Source: Spirochaetia bacterium
GTDB lineage: Bacteria > Spirochaetota > Spirochaetia > Treponematales > Breznakiellaceae
Direction of reading: 5' to 3'
Length of the DNA stretch: 24,609 nt
Assembly (NCBI GenBank): GCA_026002045.1
Contig: BOAV01000034.1
Coordinates: forward strand, 1 to 24,609
In this document: positions 24,590 to 24,609 of the stretch, piece after piece
Numbering within the stretch: position 1 is the stretch's first letter
How the letters are laid out: each line of letters opens with the position of its first letter
The notes under the pieces: model-generated
Told to the model about the DNA's origin: nothing
Database searches by the model: none
Seen by the model: only the letters and a program-made list of their open reading frames with translations
Program-made: the position numbers and the translations under genes

Positions 24590-24609
24590 GCAGGATCATA
24601 ACACCGGTT
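24565..24609 (+). CDS. Possible start of a new gene, cut by the window edge
   Basis: ATG 24565 has a strong ribosome site GGAGG (24553-24557) and stays open to the edge (MKGRIGCPSRIITPV). It lies within the proposed IS3 right end, so it may be accidental. Confidence 0.2.
   Translation, partial: MKGRIGCPSRIITPV

Noticed and set aside
6085..24609. CRISPR array
   Set aside because: The repeats found are palindromes of varied sequence without regular spacers, and no cas gene is present.

Overview
The window looks like a chromosomal segment of a spirochaete, probably an insect-gut-type Treponema. That placement rests on the TPR/NHL gene pair at the left and an Lpl-type sugar ABC operon without an ATPase gene, and it is inference, because no rRNA or marker gene is present. 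Bases 1-6031 are ordinary and intact: the 3' end of a TPR gene, a secreted TPR/NHL/VWA-like protein, then an operon of two permeases and a solute-binding protein, closed by a clear terminator.

From about 6085 to the right edge the DNA is accessory and heavily decayed. The left flank (6085-9447) holds an IS110 transposase with its catalytic middle deleted, an antitoxin stub, a UPF0175/PIN toxin-antitoxin pair whose toxin seems to have lost its start codon, a second antitoxin stub, and a frameshifted, truncated tyrosine integrase. The right flank (21241-24589) holds a third, broken UPF0175/PIN pair, a palindrome-rich non-coding stretch, a P4-type primase/helicase pseudogene and the 3' part of an IS3-family element. 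Integrase at one end and P4-type primase at the other suggest an old integrated satellite or island.

The core (9672-21272) is a dense defence operon, all on the plus strand and mostly translationally coupled. The order is Shedu-type nuclease, hsdM, mntA, hepT, hsdS, Abi-alpha protein, DUF3990 protein (putative ADP-ribosyltransferase fold), a small unnamed protein, DUF3791 protein, hsdR, AlbA_2/ATPase protein. Type I restriction genes thus act as a scaffold with other defence or toxin-antitoxin modules in the slots between them. hsdR carries a frameshift and the AlbA_2 gene is broken in several places, so restriction may be off while methylation and the cargo modules remain.

Two points deserve a second look. 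One is the three-gene DUF3990/small ORF/DUF3791 cassette coupled into hsdR. The other is a set of tiny palindromic insertions. Three of exactly 22 bp sit in the primase pseudogene, where removing each restores the conserved protein, and similar hairpins lie in the AlbA_2, hsdR and hsdM genes.
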